Shown here: positions 1-9,948 of the stretch, one piece after another
Layout of the letters: each line of letters starts with the position of its first letter
How positions within the stretch are numbered: the first letter of the stretch is position 1
NCBI RefSeq assembly: GCF_918741295.1
Contig: NZ_CAKKNB010000002.1
Span: 186,001 to 250,000 of the forward strand
DNA length: 64,000 bases
Reading direction: 5' to 3'
Source: Aquabacterium sp. CECT 9606
GTDB lineage: Bacteria; Pseudomonadota; Gammaproteobacteria; Burkholderiales; Burkholderiaceae_C
Made by a program: the position numbers and the translations under genes
Notes under the pieces: model-generated
What the model saw: the letters and a program-made list of their open reading frames with translations, nothing else
Told to the model about the DNA's origin: nothing
The model's database searches: none

Positions 1-938
1 TCGTGGCCGCTCAGCGGTATGTGGCCGCCGACGTGGCCTCGTTCGACACCATGCTGGACCAGTTCCTGAAGGACCAGGCCCAGCACCTGGGCTCGCCATT
101 GCGCGCGGCCTGTTTTGGCGTGGCGGGCCCGGTCCACGACCAGGTGGTGCAGATGACCAATCTGCCCTGGCGCCTGGATGCCGTCGCGCTGAGCCACAAG
201 CTGGGCGGCATCCCCGTGCGGCTGGCCAATGACTTTGAAGCCGCGGCCAGTGGCATCGATGGCTTGGCTCCTCACGATCTGCTGTGCCTGCAGGCGGGCC
301 AACCCGTGGCCGGCGCGCCCCAAGTGGTGATCGGCGCGGGCTCGGGGCTGGGGGTGGCCTTCCGCATCTGGCAGCCCACGCCCGAAGGTGGCCGCTACCA
401 GGTGGTGACCGGCGAAGGCGGCCACTTTGGCTTCACCCCGCTCAATGCCGAACAAGACCGCGCCCTCATGCGGCTGCGGGCGCATGTGGCGCGGCCGGTG
501 GCCGAGCACTTCGTGTCGGGCCCGGGCCTGGCCAATTTCTACACATTTCTGGACACGGCCGATGGCGGCAAGACCTTGGTCAAGGACAGCCACACGGTGG
601 CCACCGCCAGCAACACCGGTGGCCTGACGGGCGAGGAAATCTGCCGCCGCGCCATGCAGGACGGCGAGCCGCGCGCTTTGCACGCCTTGCACCATTTTCT
701 GCTGTCGTATGGCGTGGTGGCGGGCGACTACGCGCTGGCCACCCTGGCCAAGGGTGGTGTGTTCCTGGCTGGCGGCATTGCGCAGAAGCTGGGGCCCTTG
801 ATGCAGGACGGGCGCTTTCTGGTCGGCTTTCGGCAAAAAGGGCCTTACGCCGATTTCATGAACACCGTTCCCGTGCACGTCGTCCAGGAACCCGACCTGG
901 GCTTGCGTGGCGCGGCGGCCATCGGCGGGCGCATTTGA
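1..938 (+). CDS. glk: Glucokinase, 5' truncated by window edge
   Basis: Phosphorylates glucose with ATP to glucose 6-phosphate in the cytoplasm. The visible 311 residues match the proteobacterial Glk family (not ROK): the NDFEAAASG segment with the catalytic Asp, the IGAGSGLGVA glycine-rich loop, GEGGHFGFTP, and a C-terminal GGVFLAGGIAQKLGP stretch. The family normally begins with a DIGGTN phosphate loop about 25-30 residues before the first residues seen here, so the true start lies upstream and the GTG at position 3 is internal. It converges on otsB with about 40 bp between stops. Glucose 6-phosphate is also the acceptor for the neighbouring trehalose-phosphate synthase, a plausible metabolic link. 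Confidence 0.93.
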   Translation, partial: VAAQRYVAADVASFDTMLDQFLKDQAQHLGSPLRAACFGVAGPVHDQVVQMTNLPWRLDAVALSHKLGGIPVRLANDFEAAASGIDGLAPHDLLCLQAGQPVAGAPQVVIGAGSGLGVAFRIWQPTPEGGRYQVVTGEGGHFGFTPLNAEQDRALMRLRAHVARPVAEHFVSGPGLANFYTFLDTADGGKTLVKDSHTVATASNTGGLTGEEICRRAMQDGEPRALHALHHFLLSYGVVAGDYALATLAKGGVFLAGGIAQKLGPLMQDGRFLVGFRQKGPYADFMNTVPVHVVQEPDLGLRGAAAIGGRI

Positions 939-978
939 TCCGCTTTTGACCGGTGCGTGTCATTCTTACCGGCTCGCC

Positions 979-1749
979 TCAGCGCAGCAGGGCCAGCATC
1001 TTCTGCAACATGGTGGCCACTTCTGAATGCGTGTCCAGGTAAAAACGGGCACGCGACAAGGGGTCGTCGCGCCCGATGCGCACCGTCAGCCAGTGCGGCT
1101 GGGCGCTTTCAAACACCGATTCGTCGTTCAGGTCATCGCCCACAAACATGGCTGCGTCCGACTTCGAACGCGCCACCAGCATGGCCACGGCATCGCCTTT
1201 GTCGGGCGCATCGGCCGCCACCACATTGACCACGCACTTGCCCCCAAAGCTGGCCAGGGCCGGGTCCAGCCCGCGCAGCAAGGTCTCGATGGTGACCAGC
1301 GCGGCGTCGCGGTCGCGGGCCAGGCGGTAGTGAAAGGCCAGCGAATGGCGCTTGTCCTCCACCTGGATGCCCGCTGACGCAAGCGCCTCTGCGCTGGTCT
1401 CGATCTTCAGGCGCAGGGCATTGAGCTTGTCGGTCAGGGCGATGTAGACCTCGGGCGGCAAGGCGGGTTGCTCGGGGTCCTCGGCACCATGGTTGCCGAT
1501 GATGTAGTGCGGATCAAAGCCCAGGCGCGGTGCGACATCGTCCACCCGGCGGCCGGTGACGATGGCCACGGGCAGGTGCTCGGCGAGTTGTTCCAGGCGG
1601 TGGGCCACGCCAATGGCCACACGGGCGTCGTCCGGGCGGGTCACGATGGGGGCCAGCGTGCCGTCGAAATCAAAGGCCAGCAAGGGGCGCCGCTGCATCA
1701 CGGCTTCCAGGGCCTGCTGGCCCGGGGGGGTGAACAAATGGTGTTTCAT
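979..1749 (-). CDS. otsB: Trehalose-6-phosphate phosphatase
   Basis: Removes phosphate from trehalose 6-phosphate to give trehalose, an osmo- and stress protectant. HAD-superfamily motifs are plain: LLAFDFDGTLAPI near residue 25 (nucleophile and acid/base Asp) and MFVGDDLNDESVF near the C-terminus (metal-binding Asp pair). The 256-residue length suits the OtsB family. I chose the ATG at 1749 (MKHHLFTPPG); an upstream in-frame extension has no family resemblance. Its start lies one base past the otsA stop, so both enzymes should be translated from one mRNA in the order otsA-otsB. Confidence 0.93.
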   Translation of the reverse strand: MKHHLFTPPGQQALEAVMQRRPLLAFDFDGTLAPIVTRPDDARVAIGVAHRLEQLAEHLPVAIVTGRRVDDVAPRLGFDPHYIIGNHGAEDPEQPALPPEVYIALTDKLNALRLKIETSAEALASAGIQVEDKRHSLAFHYRLARDRDAALVTIETLLRGLDPALASFGGKCVVNVVAADAPDKGDAVAMLVARSKSDAAMFVGDDLNDESVFESAQPHWLTVRIGRDDPLSRARFYLDTHSEVATMLQKMLALLR

Positions 1750-1750
1750 G

Positions 1751-3988
1751 TCAGCCCGGTTGGTGTCGTTGCACGCGTGCCTCGATGCGCTCCCGCAATC
1801 GCCACCGCCCGGCATCGGTCAGCATGCGGCCGGCCCAGCGGTAGACGTTGAATTCGCGCACGGTCATGCGCAGGCTGCCCATGCGTTCGCGCTGTTCTGC
1901 CTCGGGCATGGTCAGCGAGCGGTGCAGGGCGTCGGCGGTCTCTTCCACATGATACGGATTCACGATGAGGGCCTGGCTCATTTCGCGCGCGGCCCCCGCG
2001 AAGCGGCTCAGGATCAGCACGCCGCGCTCGTCGTTGCGGGCGGCCACGAACTCCTTGCAGACCAGGTTCATGCCGTCGTGCAGGCTGGTGACCATGCAGG
2101 CATCAGCGGCGCGGTACAGCTCGTACAGCGCGCTCTGGTCGTGGTGCACGGCCAGCAGGTGCACGGGCTTGTAGCCTTCGTAGCCAAAGCGTTTGTTGAC
2201 CCGCTCGGTCAGCGCATGGATGCGCTCCTGGAAGGACTTGTACTCCTCCAGCGAACCGCGCGAGGGCGCCGCGATCTGCACGAACGAGAACTTGCCGATC
2301 CACTCGGGGTGTTTTTCGAGCAAGCGCTCGACCGCGTGGATGCGCTCCAGGATGCCCTTGGTGTAGTCAAAACGGTCCACGCCGATGGCGATGCGGTGGT
2401 CGGGTGGCAGGCCCAGCCGCGCCAGCACGTTCTGGCGGCATTGCTCCACCGGCAGCCACGAGGCTTGCGTGGCTTCCGAGGGCCATTCGATCGAGATGGG
2501 GTAGCTTTCCACGAAGGTGCTGTCGTCGTGGAATGAGATGGTCGAGTGCTCGTGCTCAATGCGCGCTTCCAGGTACCGGTCCACTGTCTCGATGAAGTTC
2601 TTGCAGTGAAAGCGCGTGTGGAAGCCCAGGATGGTGCTGCCCAGCATGCCTTCCAGGATCTCCTGCCGCCAGGGGCAAATGCCGAAGGACTCGGGGTTGG
2701 GCCAGGGGATGTGCCAGAAGGTCAGGATGGTGGCGCGCGGCAGCTTCTTGCGGATCATGGCCGGCAGCAAGGCGAAGTGATAGTCCTGCACCAGCACGAC
2801 CGGGTCTTCGCTGCGGGCCTCGGCCACCACGGCATCGGCGAAGCGCTGGTTCACGGCGCGGTAGTGCTCCCAATCCGACTCGCGGAAGACGGGCCGCACG
2901 TGGGCCACGTGGCACAAGGGCCACAGGCCTTCGTTGGCAAAGCCGTAGTAGTAGCCGTTCTCTTCGGCCTCGCTGAGCCAGACGCGGCGCAGCGTGTACT
3001 CGTTCTTGCCAGGCGGCACCAGCACGCGGTCGTGGGCATCGACCACCTCGGCATCTGCGCTGCCGCTGCCGTGTGCGATCCAGGTGCCCGAGCAGGCGCG
3101 CAGCAGCGGCTCCACCGCGGTCACCAAGCCGCTGGCCGGTTGCTTGACGACGATGTTGTCGCCCACCTTGTCGTGGATATAGGGTTCGCGGTTGGCCACC
3201 ACGATCAACTCGTCGCCGCGCAGTTGCGTGCGCAGCAGGGCGCGCAGGCGCTCGGGGTTCCACTCCGCTTCGGGGCCCAGTGAGCGGCGGTACTCGTCCT
3301 CCAGGTCGCGCAGACGGGCGCGCAGGTCGGCGGCGAAGGGTTCCAACTCGGGCGCGGCCGACGACATCAAGGGGCTGATCAGCCCTTCGCCCCGCAGCAG
3401 TGCGCGCGCGCCCGACACCCAGCCACGCCAACTCAGCTGCGCCACCACCACGGTGATCAGCGCGATGATCACCCCCAGTCCGGCGATCAGGATGATCAGG
3501 TACTTTTGCGTGTCCTGGCTGCGGTGCTCCACGAAGCTCAGATCTTGCAGCAGGATCAACTGCGCGATGGGCCCGTTTTCGTCGGTGACCGGGTAGATGC
3601 CCACGTGTACTGGGCCGCCCTCGATGCGCATCTGGGGCTCGTCTTGTTCGCCAATGACGGTGGCTTTGGCGCAGGTCAGCGAGCGCGGGAAGCCCGGCGA
3701 GCGGCGCAACAGTTCGCCATCCATCGAGCACAGGCCGATGCCGACCAGGCGTTCGTCCTGCACCACGCGGTTGAACAGCGACTGCATGCGCGAGCTGCCG
3801 GGCTCTTGCAGCCCTTCGGCGATCGAATCAGACAGTGTTTTCGTGACCAGCGAACCCCGCAGATTCAGGTCGCGTGAAAACCACCGGAGGGTCAGGCGGT
3901 CCATCAAAGGCACCGCCAGGTAAGCGGCGGCAATGAGCGTCAGGACCAGCGGCACCAAAAAGCGAAGCTGGAGGCGCAATGTGTTCAT
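1751..3988 (-). CDS. otsA: Membrane-anchored trehalose-6-phosphate synthase with N-terminal sensor-like domain
   Basis: Joins a nucleotide glucose (usually UDP-glucose) to glucose 6-phosphate to form trehalose 6-phosphate. The GT20 domain covers about residues 260-735: ELIVVANREPYIH, FWHIPWPNPESFGICPW, GVDRFDYTKGI and SLHDGMNLVCKEFVA are all present, so it should be active. The protein is 745 residues against about 470 for E. coli OtsA. The extra N-terminus has a transmembrane segment (about 8-28), a roughly 135-residue loop probably in the periplasm, a second transmembrane segment (about 164-187) and a linker with coiled-coil character. That layout resembles sensor kinases and cyclases. I preferred ATG 3988 to the TTG one codon earlier; neither has a strong ribosome site. 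Confidence 0.92.
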   Translation of the reverse strand: MNTLRLQLRFLVPLVLTLIAAAYLAVPLMDRLTLRWFSRDLNLRGSLVTKTLSDSIAEGLQEPGSSRMQSLFNRVVQDERLVGIGLCSMDGELLRRSPGFPRSLTCAKATVIGEQDEPQMRIEGGPVHVGIYPVTDENGPIAQLILLQDLSFVEHRSQDTQKYLIILIAGLGVIIALITVVVAQLSWRGWVSGARALLRGEGLISPLMSSAAPELEPFAADLRARLRDLEDEYRRSLGPEAEWNPERLRALLRTQLRGDELIVVANREPYIHDKVGDNIVVKQPASGLVTAVEPLLRACSGTWIAHGSGSADAEVVDAHDRVLVPPGKNEYTLRRVWLSEAEENGYYYGFANEGLWPLCHVAHVRPVFRESDWEHYRAVNQRFADAVVAEARSEDPVVLVQDYHFALLPAMIRKKLPRATILTFWHIPWPNPESFGICPWRQEILEGMLGSTILGFHTRFHCKNFIETVDRYLEARIEHEHSTISFHDDSTFVESYPISIEWPSEATQASWLPVEQCRQNVLARLGLPPDHRIAIGVDRFDYTKGILERIHAVERLLEKHPEWIGKFSFVQIAAPSRGSLEEYKSFQERIHALTERVNKRFGYEGYKPVHLLAVHHDQSALYELYRAADACMVTSLHDGMNLVCKEFVAARNDERGVLILSRFAGAAREMSQALIVNPYHVEETADALHRSLTMPEAEQRERMGSLRMTVREFNVYRWAGRMLTDAGRWRLRERIEARVQRHQPG

Positions 3989-4063
3989 CAAGGAAGCCGA
4001 AAAATGTAGTGCTTCCAGGTGGGCAATCGGCGTGCCCGCTGGCGCAATGCTTGAACACTGGTA

Positions 4064-5206
4064 TCAGCTGGCCGTGGAGGTCTGCTCGTTCTCCGGCGTG
4101 GGTGATCGTTGCGCGGCGGGCGTTGGTCGGCCGATCGCCTCGCGGGGATCGGGGTGGCCGGGGCCGGGCAATGGGTTGTCGATCTCGGCGCGGGCGCGGG
4201 GCAGGTAATCGGGGTAGTCGCGCTGCATCACCTTCATCAGCTCTTCGCGGATCAGGCAGCGCAGGTCCCAGGCCTTGCCCGAATCGGCGCTGCTGATCAG
4301 GCAGCGCAGCTGCATCGCCTTCTCGCTGAAGTCGGTCACCTGGATGAGGCACACGCGGCCATCCCACAGGGATGACTTCTCGCACAATGCCTGCATGGCG
4401 TCGCGCAGCGGCTGCAAGGGCATGCGGTAGTCCACCCACAAAAACACCGTGCCCAGGATGTTGGCGCTGTTGCGCGTCCAGTTTTGAAACGGGTGCTCGA
4501 TCCACCATTGCAAGGGCACGATCAGGCGCCGCTCATCCCAGATCTTGACGACCACGTAGGTGCTGTTGATCTCTTCGACGCGGCCCCATTCACCTTCCAC
4601 GATGACCACGTCGTCCAGGCGGATGGGCTGGCTGAACGCGATCTGCAGGCCCGCCATCAGGTTGCCCAGCACCGGCCGCGCCGCCAGGCCCGCCGCGATG
4701 CCCACCACCCCGGCCGAGGCCAGCAAGCTCATGCCGATCTGGCGCACATCCGGGATGGTCATCAGGGCCATGCTGAAGCCGATCAGCCCGATGCCCGACA
4801 CCACCAGCCTCGACACCACCTGGGTCTGCGTCTGGACGCGCCGCGCCATCAGGTTGTCGCCGTCACTGATTTGATGGGTCATCACGACGGCTTGGCCGAA
4901 GCCGCGCGCCATGCGCATCAGCAGCCAGGTGAGGGACGCGATCAGCAAAATGGTGGTGGCTTGCCGCACCAGCGCGATGTGGGCGAGGTCGTCGGGGGCG
5001 CCCCGCAGCACGAACTGCAGCGCCAGCAGTGGCAGCACGAGCCCCGCGGGTTTGCGCGCGGCCTGTGCGACCGCCGATGCCGGCTTGGAGTGCGCAGTGC
5101 CACGTCTCACGATGGCCGCGCCACTGAAGAAGATCAACCAGGCCGCGGTCATGGCGACGGCGGCTGACACGATGGTGATGGCCCAGGGCGACAAATTCAA
5201 ATCCAT
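4064..5206 (-). CDS. MscS-family mechanosensitive channel
   Basis: Inner-membrane channel that probably opens under membrane tension and releases solutes on osmotic downshock. The 380-residue protein has about four or five hydrophobic helices in residues 1-190. The MscS pore-helix signature follows (SLLASAGVVGIAAGLAARPVLGN), then the beta domain (IRLDDVVIVEGEWGRVEEI, and PLQWWIEHPFQNWTR). Its last 30 residues are Pro-rich and probably disordered. It lies just upstream of otsA on the same strand, about 75 bp away, so a shared osmotic-adaptation transcript is possible. It is a small MscS rather than a large MscK type. Confidence 0.88.
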   Translation of the reverse strand: MDLNLSPWAITIVSAAVAMTAAWLIFFSGAAIVRRGTAHSKPASAVAQAARKPAGLVLPLLALQFVLRGAPDDLAHIALVRQATTILLIASLTWLLMRMARGFGQAVVMTHQISDGDNLMARRVQTQTQVVSRLVVSGIGLIGFSMALMTIPDVRQIGMSLLASAGVVGIAAGLAARPVLGNLMAGLQIAFSQPIRLDDVVIVEGEWGRVEEINSTYVVVKIWDERRLIVPLQWWIEHPFQNWTRNSANILGTVFLWVDYRMPLQPLRDAMQALCEKSSLWDGRVCLIQVTDFSEKAMQLRCLISSADSGKAWDLRCLIREELMKVMQRDYPDYLPRARAEIDNPLPGPGHPDPREAIGRPTPAAQRSPTPENEQTSTAS

Positions 5207-5290
5207 GCGAGCCGCTCAGCAATCGGCGTACCCAAAACGGGCTTTGAGGCGCTGGCAATGGCCGATTTCGGCCTGTTTTCGGGGTTATAT

Positions 5291-5328
5291 CCAGGGAAAA
5301 GCCCCTGGCCCATCTATTACACTGGGCC
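5291..5328 (+). other. Two adjacent hairpins in the metK upstream region
   Basis: CCAGGG (5291-5296) pairs with CCCTGG (5303-5308) around a six-base loop. GGCCCA (5308-5313) then pairs with TGGGCC (5323-5328). No T-tract follows, so this is not an intrinsic terminator. It lies about 130 bp before metK and may be a leader structure. It does not match any SAM riboswitch class that I can recognise by eye. Apart from this, the 253 bp between mscS and metK shows no clear promoter. Confidence 0.35.
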
Positions 5329-5459
5329 CATCGCCGAGTTAAAGGAACAACTTGCGGGGCGATTCACAAATGCCGCTAAAGCGTTCGCCGCTTGTTCGAA
5401 AGATTCATCAAGCCCGGCGACGCAGCCAGTCTTGAACTTATCTTTTTGGAGCACTTAAC

Positions 5460-6644
<1,185 letters not shown>

Positions 6645-6695
6645 CTTGATCTGATCTGACGGCCTGAGGTGCCCTTGCGGCACCTTGGATTCGTT

Positions 6696-6730
6696 AAAAA
6701 AGGGGACTCCGTGTGGGAGGCCCCTTTTTT
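6696..6730 (+). terminator. Intrinsic terminator after metK
   Basis: A six-A run leads into GGGG-A-CTCC, a GTGT loop, GGGAG-G-CCCC and a six-T run. The A-run opposite the T-run would let it work in both directions. A smaller hairpin (AGGTGCC / GGCACCT, about 6667-6685) precedes it. Confidence 0.85.
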
Positions 6731-6772
6731 AATGCCTTGACCCACCACGAGTCGCTTTACGATGGATGGATC

Positions 6773-8017
6773 ATGCGCAAAAAAATACAGGTTGGGCAGT
6801 TGCGGGTGGGCATGTTCATCGATGCAGTGGACGGCTCATGGCTGGACAACCCCTTCTGGAAATCGGCCGTGTTGCTGACCGACCCGAAGCGGCTGGCGCA
6901 GATCCAAAGCAGCCCCATCAAGGCGGTCTGGATTGACACCCTCAAAGGCCTGGATGTGAGCGACGATGTCCCGCCGCCGCAGGTGCATGTGGTCGAGGGG
7001 GTCGAGTTCTCGGCCTCCGCCTCCGAAGAAGAGCTGCAGGTGCCCGAGGTGCCCGCCGAGGTACCGACCGTGTCCCTGCGAGACGAGGTGGCCCGGGCCG
7101 GGCGCATCTGCGCCAAAGCCCGTGGTGCCATGAAGACCATGTTCCAGGACGTGCGCATGGGCAAGGCCATCGACACGGAGCACTGCCTGCCCCTGGTCGA
7201 CGACATCACCCAGTCCGTGCAGCGCAATCCGGGCGCCATCGTCAGCCTGGCGCGCCTGAAGACCAGCGACGACTACACTTACATGCACTCGGTGGCGGTG
7301 TGCGCGCTGATGGTGGCGCTGTCACGCCAGCTCAAGCTGTCGGCCGAAGACACCCGCGAGGCGGGCATGGCCGGCCTGCTGCACGACCTGGGCAAGGGCG
7401 CCATGCCCATGGAGGTGTTGAACAAGCCTGGCAAGCTGACCCCAGCCGAGTTCGACATCATGAAGCGCCACCCTGCCGTGGGTCACCACATGCTGCTCGA
7501 AGGCCGGGGCGTGGGTCCAATCCCGATGGACGTCTGCCTGCACCACCATGAAAAGGTCAATGGCACCGGCTACCCGCACGGTTTGAAAGGCGACGAGATC
7601 AGCCTCTTCGCCAAAATGGGTGCGGTGTGCGATGTGTACGACGCCATCACCTCGAACCGCCCCTACAAGGCCGGCTGGGACCCGGCCGAATCGGTGCAGA
7701 AGATGGCCCAGTGGACGCGGGAAGGCCACTTCGATGGCACCGTGTTCCAGGCCTTCGTCAAGAGCGTCGGCATCTACCCGACCGGCTCCCTCGTGAAGCT
7801 CAAATCCGGCCGCCTGGCCGTGGTGGTGGACCAGGGCGCCGGCTCCTTGCTCGCGCCTTTGCTCAAGGTGTTCTATTCCAGCAAGGCTGGTGAGCCGATC
7901 GTGCCGCAGTTGCTTGATCTGGAGTCGCCTGGTTGCAACGACCAGATCGTGTCGCGTGAATCGCCCGCGGCCTGGGGCTTCGCCAACCTGGATGACTTCT
8001 GGACGGCCGACCGCTGA
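6773..8017 (+). CDS. HD-GYP domain c-di-GMP phosphodiesterase
   Basis: Predicted cytoplasmic enzyme that degrades cyclic di-GMP. The protein is 414 residues from ATG 6773 (MRKKIQVGQLRVGMFI). Residues 1-60 look like the DUF3391 domain often found ahead of HD-GYP. A linker follows, then the HD-GYP domain at about 160-350. Key residues are present: H172, the HD pair in LLHDLGK (204-205), H233, the LHHHEK cluster (257-259) and NGTGYPHGL (GYP at 266-268). It starts within 50 bp of the metK terminator on the same strand. It opposes the cluster of diguanylate cyclases at 25-35 kb. Confidence 0.92.
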   Translation: MRKKIQVGQLRVGMFIDAVDGSWLDNPFWKSAVLLTDPKRLAQIQSSPIKAVWIDTLKGLDVSDDVPPPQVHVVEGVEFSASASEEELQVPEVPAEVPTVSLRDEVARAGRICAKARGAMKTMFQDVRMGKAIDTEHCLPLVDDITQSVQRNPGAIVSLARLKTSDDYTYMHSVAVCALMVALSRQLKLSAEDTREAGMAGLLHDLGKGAMPMEVLNKPGKLTPAEFDIMKRHPAVGHHMLLEGRGVGPIPMDVCLHHHEKVNGTGYPHGLKGDEISLFAKMGAVCDVYDAITSNRPYKAGWDPAESVQKMAQWTREGHFDGTVFQAFVKSVGIYPTGSLVKLKSGRLAVVVDQGAGSLLAPLLKVFYSSKAGEPIVPQLLDLESPGCNDQIVSRESPAAWGFANLDDFWTADR

Positions 8018-8021
8018 CTCA

Positions 8022-8945
8022 TCACAGGCCCTTGAGCTTGAGCCGGTTGGCCTGCGTGCGGTAGAACGCGACCGGATCGGGCGCACCCTTGCCCAGCAGC
8101 CCGAAGATGTGGTTCATCTCGTCGATGTGGTTCCAGGGGTAGTCGTCGCGCAGCACTTTGCCAAAGTGTGTGGAACAAACGGGCAGGGTGCCATCGCTGG
8201 GCACGCTCGACTCCACCATGGCCAGGTCTGACAAATCCCAGGCATTGGTCTTGGGCTTGTTGCCCGTGATGGAGTAGAAATACATGCCAGCTTCGAACTC
8301 CTTGCCGTCCAGCCCGCAGTAGGTGGAGGGCACGCCCGCGGGGAAGCGGGTGGCAAAGGCATTGACCTCCTTGGCAAAGTCCTTGGCCGCTTCCACATCC
8401 TGGGGCAGTTGGCTGTTGCCCGACACCCAGGCCACGAAAGAGCCCAAGAAGGTGGTGAGCTTGCTGTAGTTGGTGATCAGGTCGTTGACCGGGTTGTTGC
8501 CGTCTTCCACCGTCATGCGAGCGGGGCTGGCGACGGTGGTGATGCTGGCCACCAACTCGGGTGCCACGCCGGCCACGTAGCGGGCCGTTGGGCCGCCCTG
8601 GCTGTGGCCGATCAGGTTGAACTTTTTGATCCCGTCGCGGGCCGCCCAGGCGCGCATCTGCTGCAGCAACTGCTCGCCCCGCAACTCGCTGCTGTTGACC
8701 TGGGACACCGCCGCCACGTACACCGTGGCGCCGTTCTTGCGCAGATCGGCCGGGACCTGGTAGAAGTAATCGACCCCCAGGATGTCCTTGAAGCCCATGA
8801 AGCCGTGCACCAGCACGATGGGGTACTTGGTCTGGGCCGTGGTGGAGGCGGTGGCTGCCTGTGCGGATGACAGCGGCAGCAGGCCTGTCGCCACGGTGAG
8901 CGCGATGGCGGCTGCGGACAGGAGGGCAGACAGTGGTTTGTGCAT
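8022..8945 (-). CDS. Secreted triacylglycerol lipase (family I)
   Basis: Hydrolyses long-chain acylglycerols outside the cell. The 307-residue precursor has a Sec signal peptide (residues 1-30, ending SSAQA). The Pseudomonas/Burkholderia lipase core follows: YPIVLVHGFMG oxyanion loop and the GHSQGG nucleophile elbow with Ser115; the catalytic Asp and His should lie in SVPSDGTLPVC and NHIDEMNH. ATG 8945 is preceded by GAGGA. An ATG-like in-frame start six codons upstream is less likely. Family I.1/I.2 lipases usually need the foldase LipB/Lif encoded next door. None is here: the next gene converges from the other side. Confidence 0.9.
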   Translation of the reverse strand: MHKPLSALLSAAAIALTVATGLLPLSSAQAATASTTAQTKYPIVLVHGFMGFKDILGVDYFYQVPADLRKNGATVYVAAVSQVNSSELRGEQLLQQMRAWAARDGIKKFNLIGHSQGGPTARYVAGVAPELVASITTVASPARMTVEDGNNPVNDLITNYSKLTTFLGSFVAWVSGNSQLPQDVEAAKDFAKEVNAFATRFPAGVPSTYCGLDGKEFEAGMYFYSITGNKPKTNAWDLSDLAMVESSVPSDGTLPVCSTHFGKVLRDDYPWNHIDEMNHIFGLLGKGAPDPVAFYRTQANRLKLKGL

Positions 8946-9184
8946 GGGGTCCTCGGCGGTCATATTGTTACTTAGTAGAACTAATTTTCTGCCAAATCAT
9001 GCCCGACCGGGTATCCGGGATTGCGAGAACAGTGAACAAGGGGGTGAAGCCAGCCACGCCCCGTTCGTGACATCTCACCGCGCGGCCGCCCCTCGCTCTG
9101 GGGGTGCACCTTGTTCAAAGGCGCACACCGACAGGGCCGGCTGCTAACCTGCCATCAGTCAATGGTCGTATCCCAAGGGTTGCA

Positions 9185-9925
9185 ATGAAAAATACAAATC
9201 TGTTCGGCGCCGTCGGTGCCTTGGCCGCGCTGGTGTTGTCGGCTTCCGCGGTCCACGCCGAGAGCCTGGCCTTCACCACCAGCAATGTGGTCACCTTGCC
9301 GGGCGCCCTGGCCACCGGCACGCCTTCGGCCGCCAATCCGTGCGCCGCGAATGGCCTGTGTGCCCCCAGCTTGGCCTTCAACACAGTGGCGGGCGGCCTG
9401 CTCACGGTCACGGCCGCGTCCGACCTCAGCGGCTACAGCGCCTTGGCGTTTCAGAGCAAGGACCTCAACGCCGGCTTGGGCGTGGCGAGCGGCTACGTGA
9501 GCGGTGGTGCGTTTGGCATCCACGACGGCAACTACGCGCTGGACGACCGCCATGAAACCTTGACCCTCAGCTTCGCCAACAACGTGGTGCTCACCAAGGC
9601 GAACTTCTTCCCCGATGACCGGTCCACGTTTGCCCTGACGCACGAGCTGGATTCCTTTGACGGCTTCACGGTCAGCGTCGACGGCGGTGCGTTCAAGGAA
9701 TACTCTTTTGGCAAGGCGGGTGGCCAATTCGTGGATTTCGCGTTGCCCTTGACTGGCAAGCGCTTCACCTTTGGCTACGCCCAGCAAAAGTCGGTGGAAG
9801 ACTATTACCTCGCCGGCGTGACCTTCTCCCCCGCCACGGCGGTGCCCGAACCGGCCGCTTCTGTCTTGATGGGCCTGGGCTTGGCGGGTTTGCTGCTGGC
9901 CGCCCGCCGCCGTCAGGCCATCTGA
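9185..9925 (+). CDS. PEP-CTERM sorting domain protein, unknown function
   Basis: An exported protein of 246 residues with a signal peptide (about 1-23, ending AVHA). The body is rich in Ala, Gly and Ser and predicted to be mostly beta strand. Its tripartite C-terminal sorting signal is VPEP, then a hydrophobic helix (SVLMGLGLAGLLLAA), then RRRQ. In this family the tail is cut by a membrane exosortase, and substrates are tied to exopolysaccharide-rich surfaces. The exosortase itself is not in the window. AAGGG lies 8 bases before ATG 9185. I cannot assign a function to the body. It is divergent from the lipase; the roughly 240 bp between them shows no clear site. Confidence 0.85.
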   Translation: MKNTNLFGAVGALAALVLSASAVHAESLAFTTSNVVTLPGALATGTPSAANPCAANGLCAPSLAFNTVAGGLLTVTAASDLSGYSALAFQSKDLNAGLGVASGYVSGGAFGIHDGNYALDDRHETLTLSFANNVVLTKANFFPDDRSTFALTHELDSFDGFTVSVDGGAFKEYSFGKAGGQFVDFALPLTGKRFTFGYAQQKSVEDYYLAGVTFSPATAVPEPAASVLMGLGLAGLLLAARRRQAI

Positions 9926-9948
9926 CGAGGTTTTTTCGGCTTAACCCG

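Noticed and set aside
5258..5458. 66-codon frame directly before metK as a gene
   Set aside because: The ribosome site is modest and the product has no recognisable features. Kept only as a possibility in the metK leader finding.
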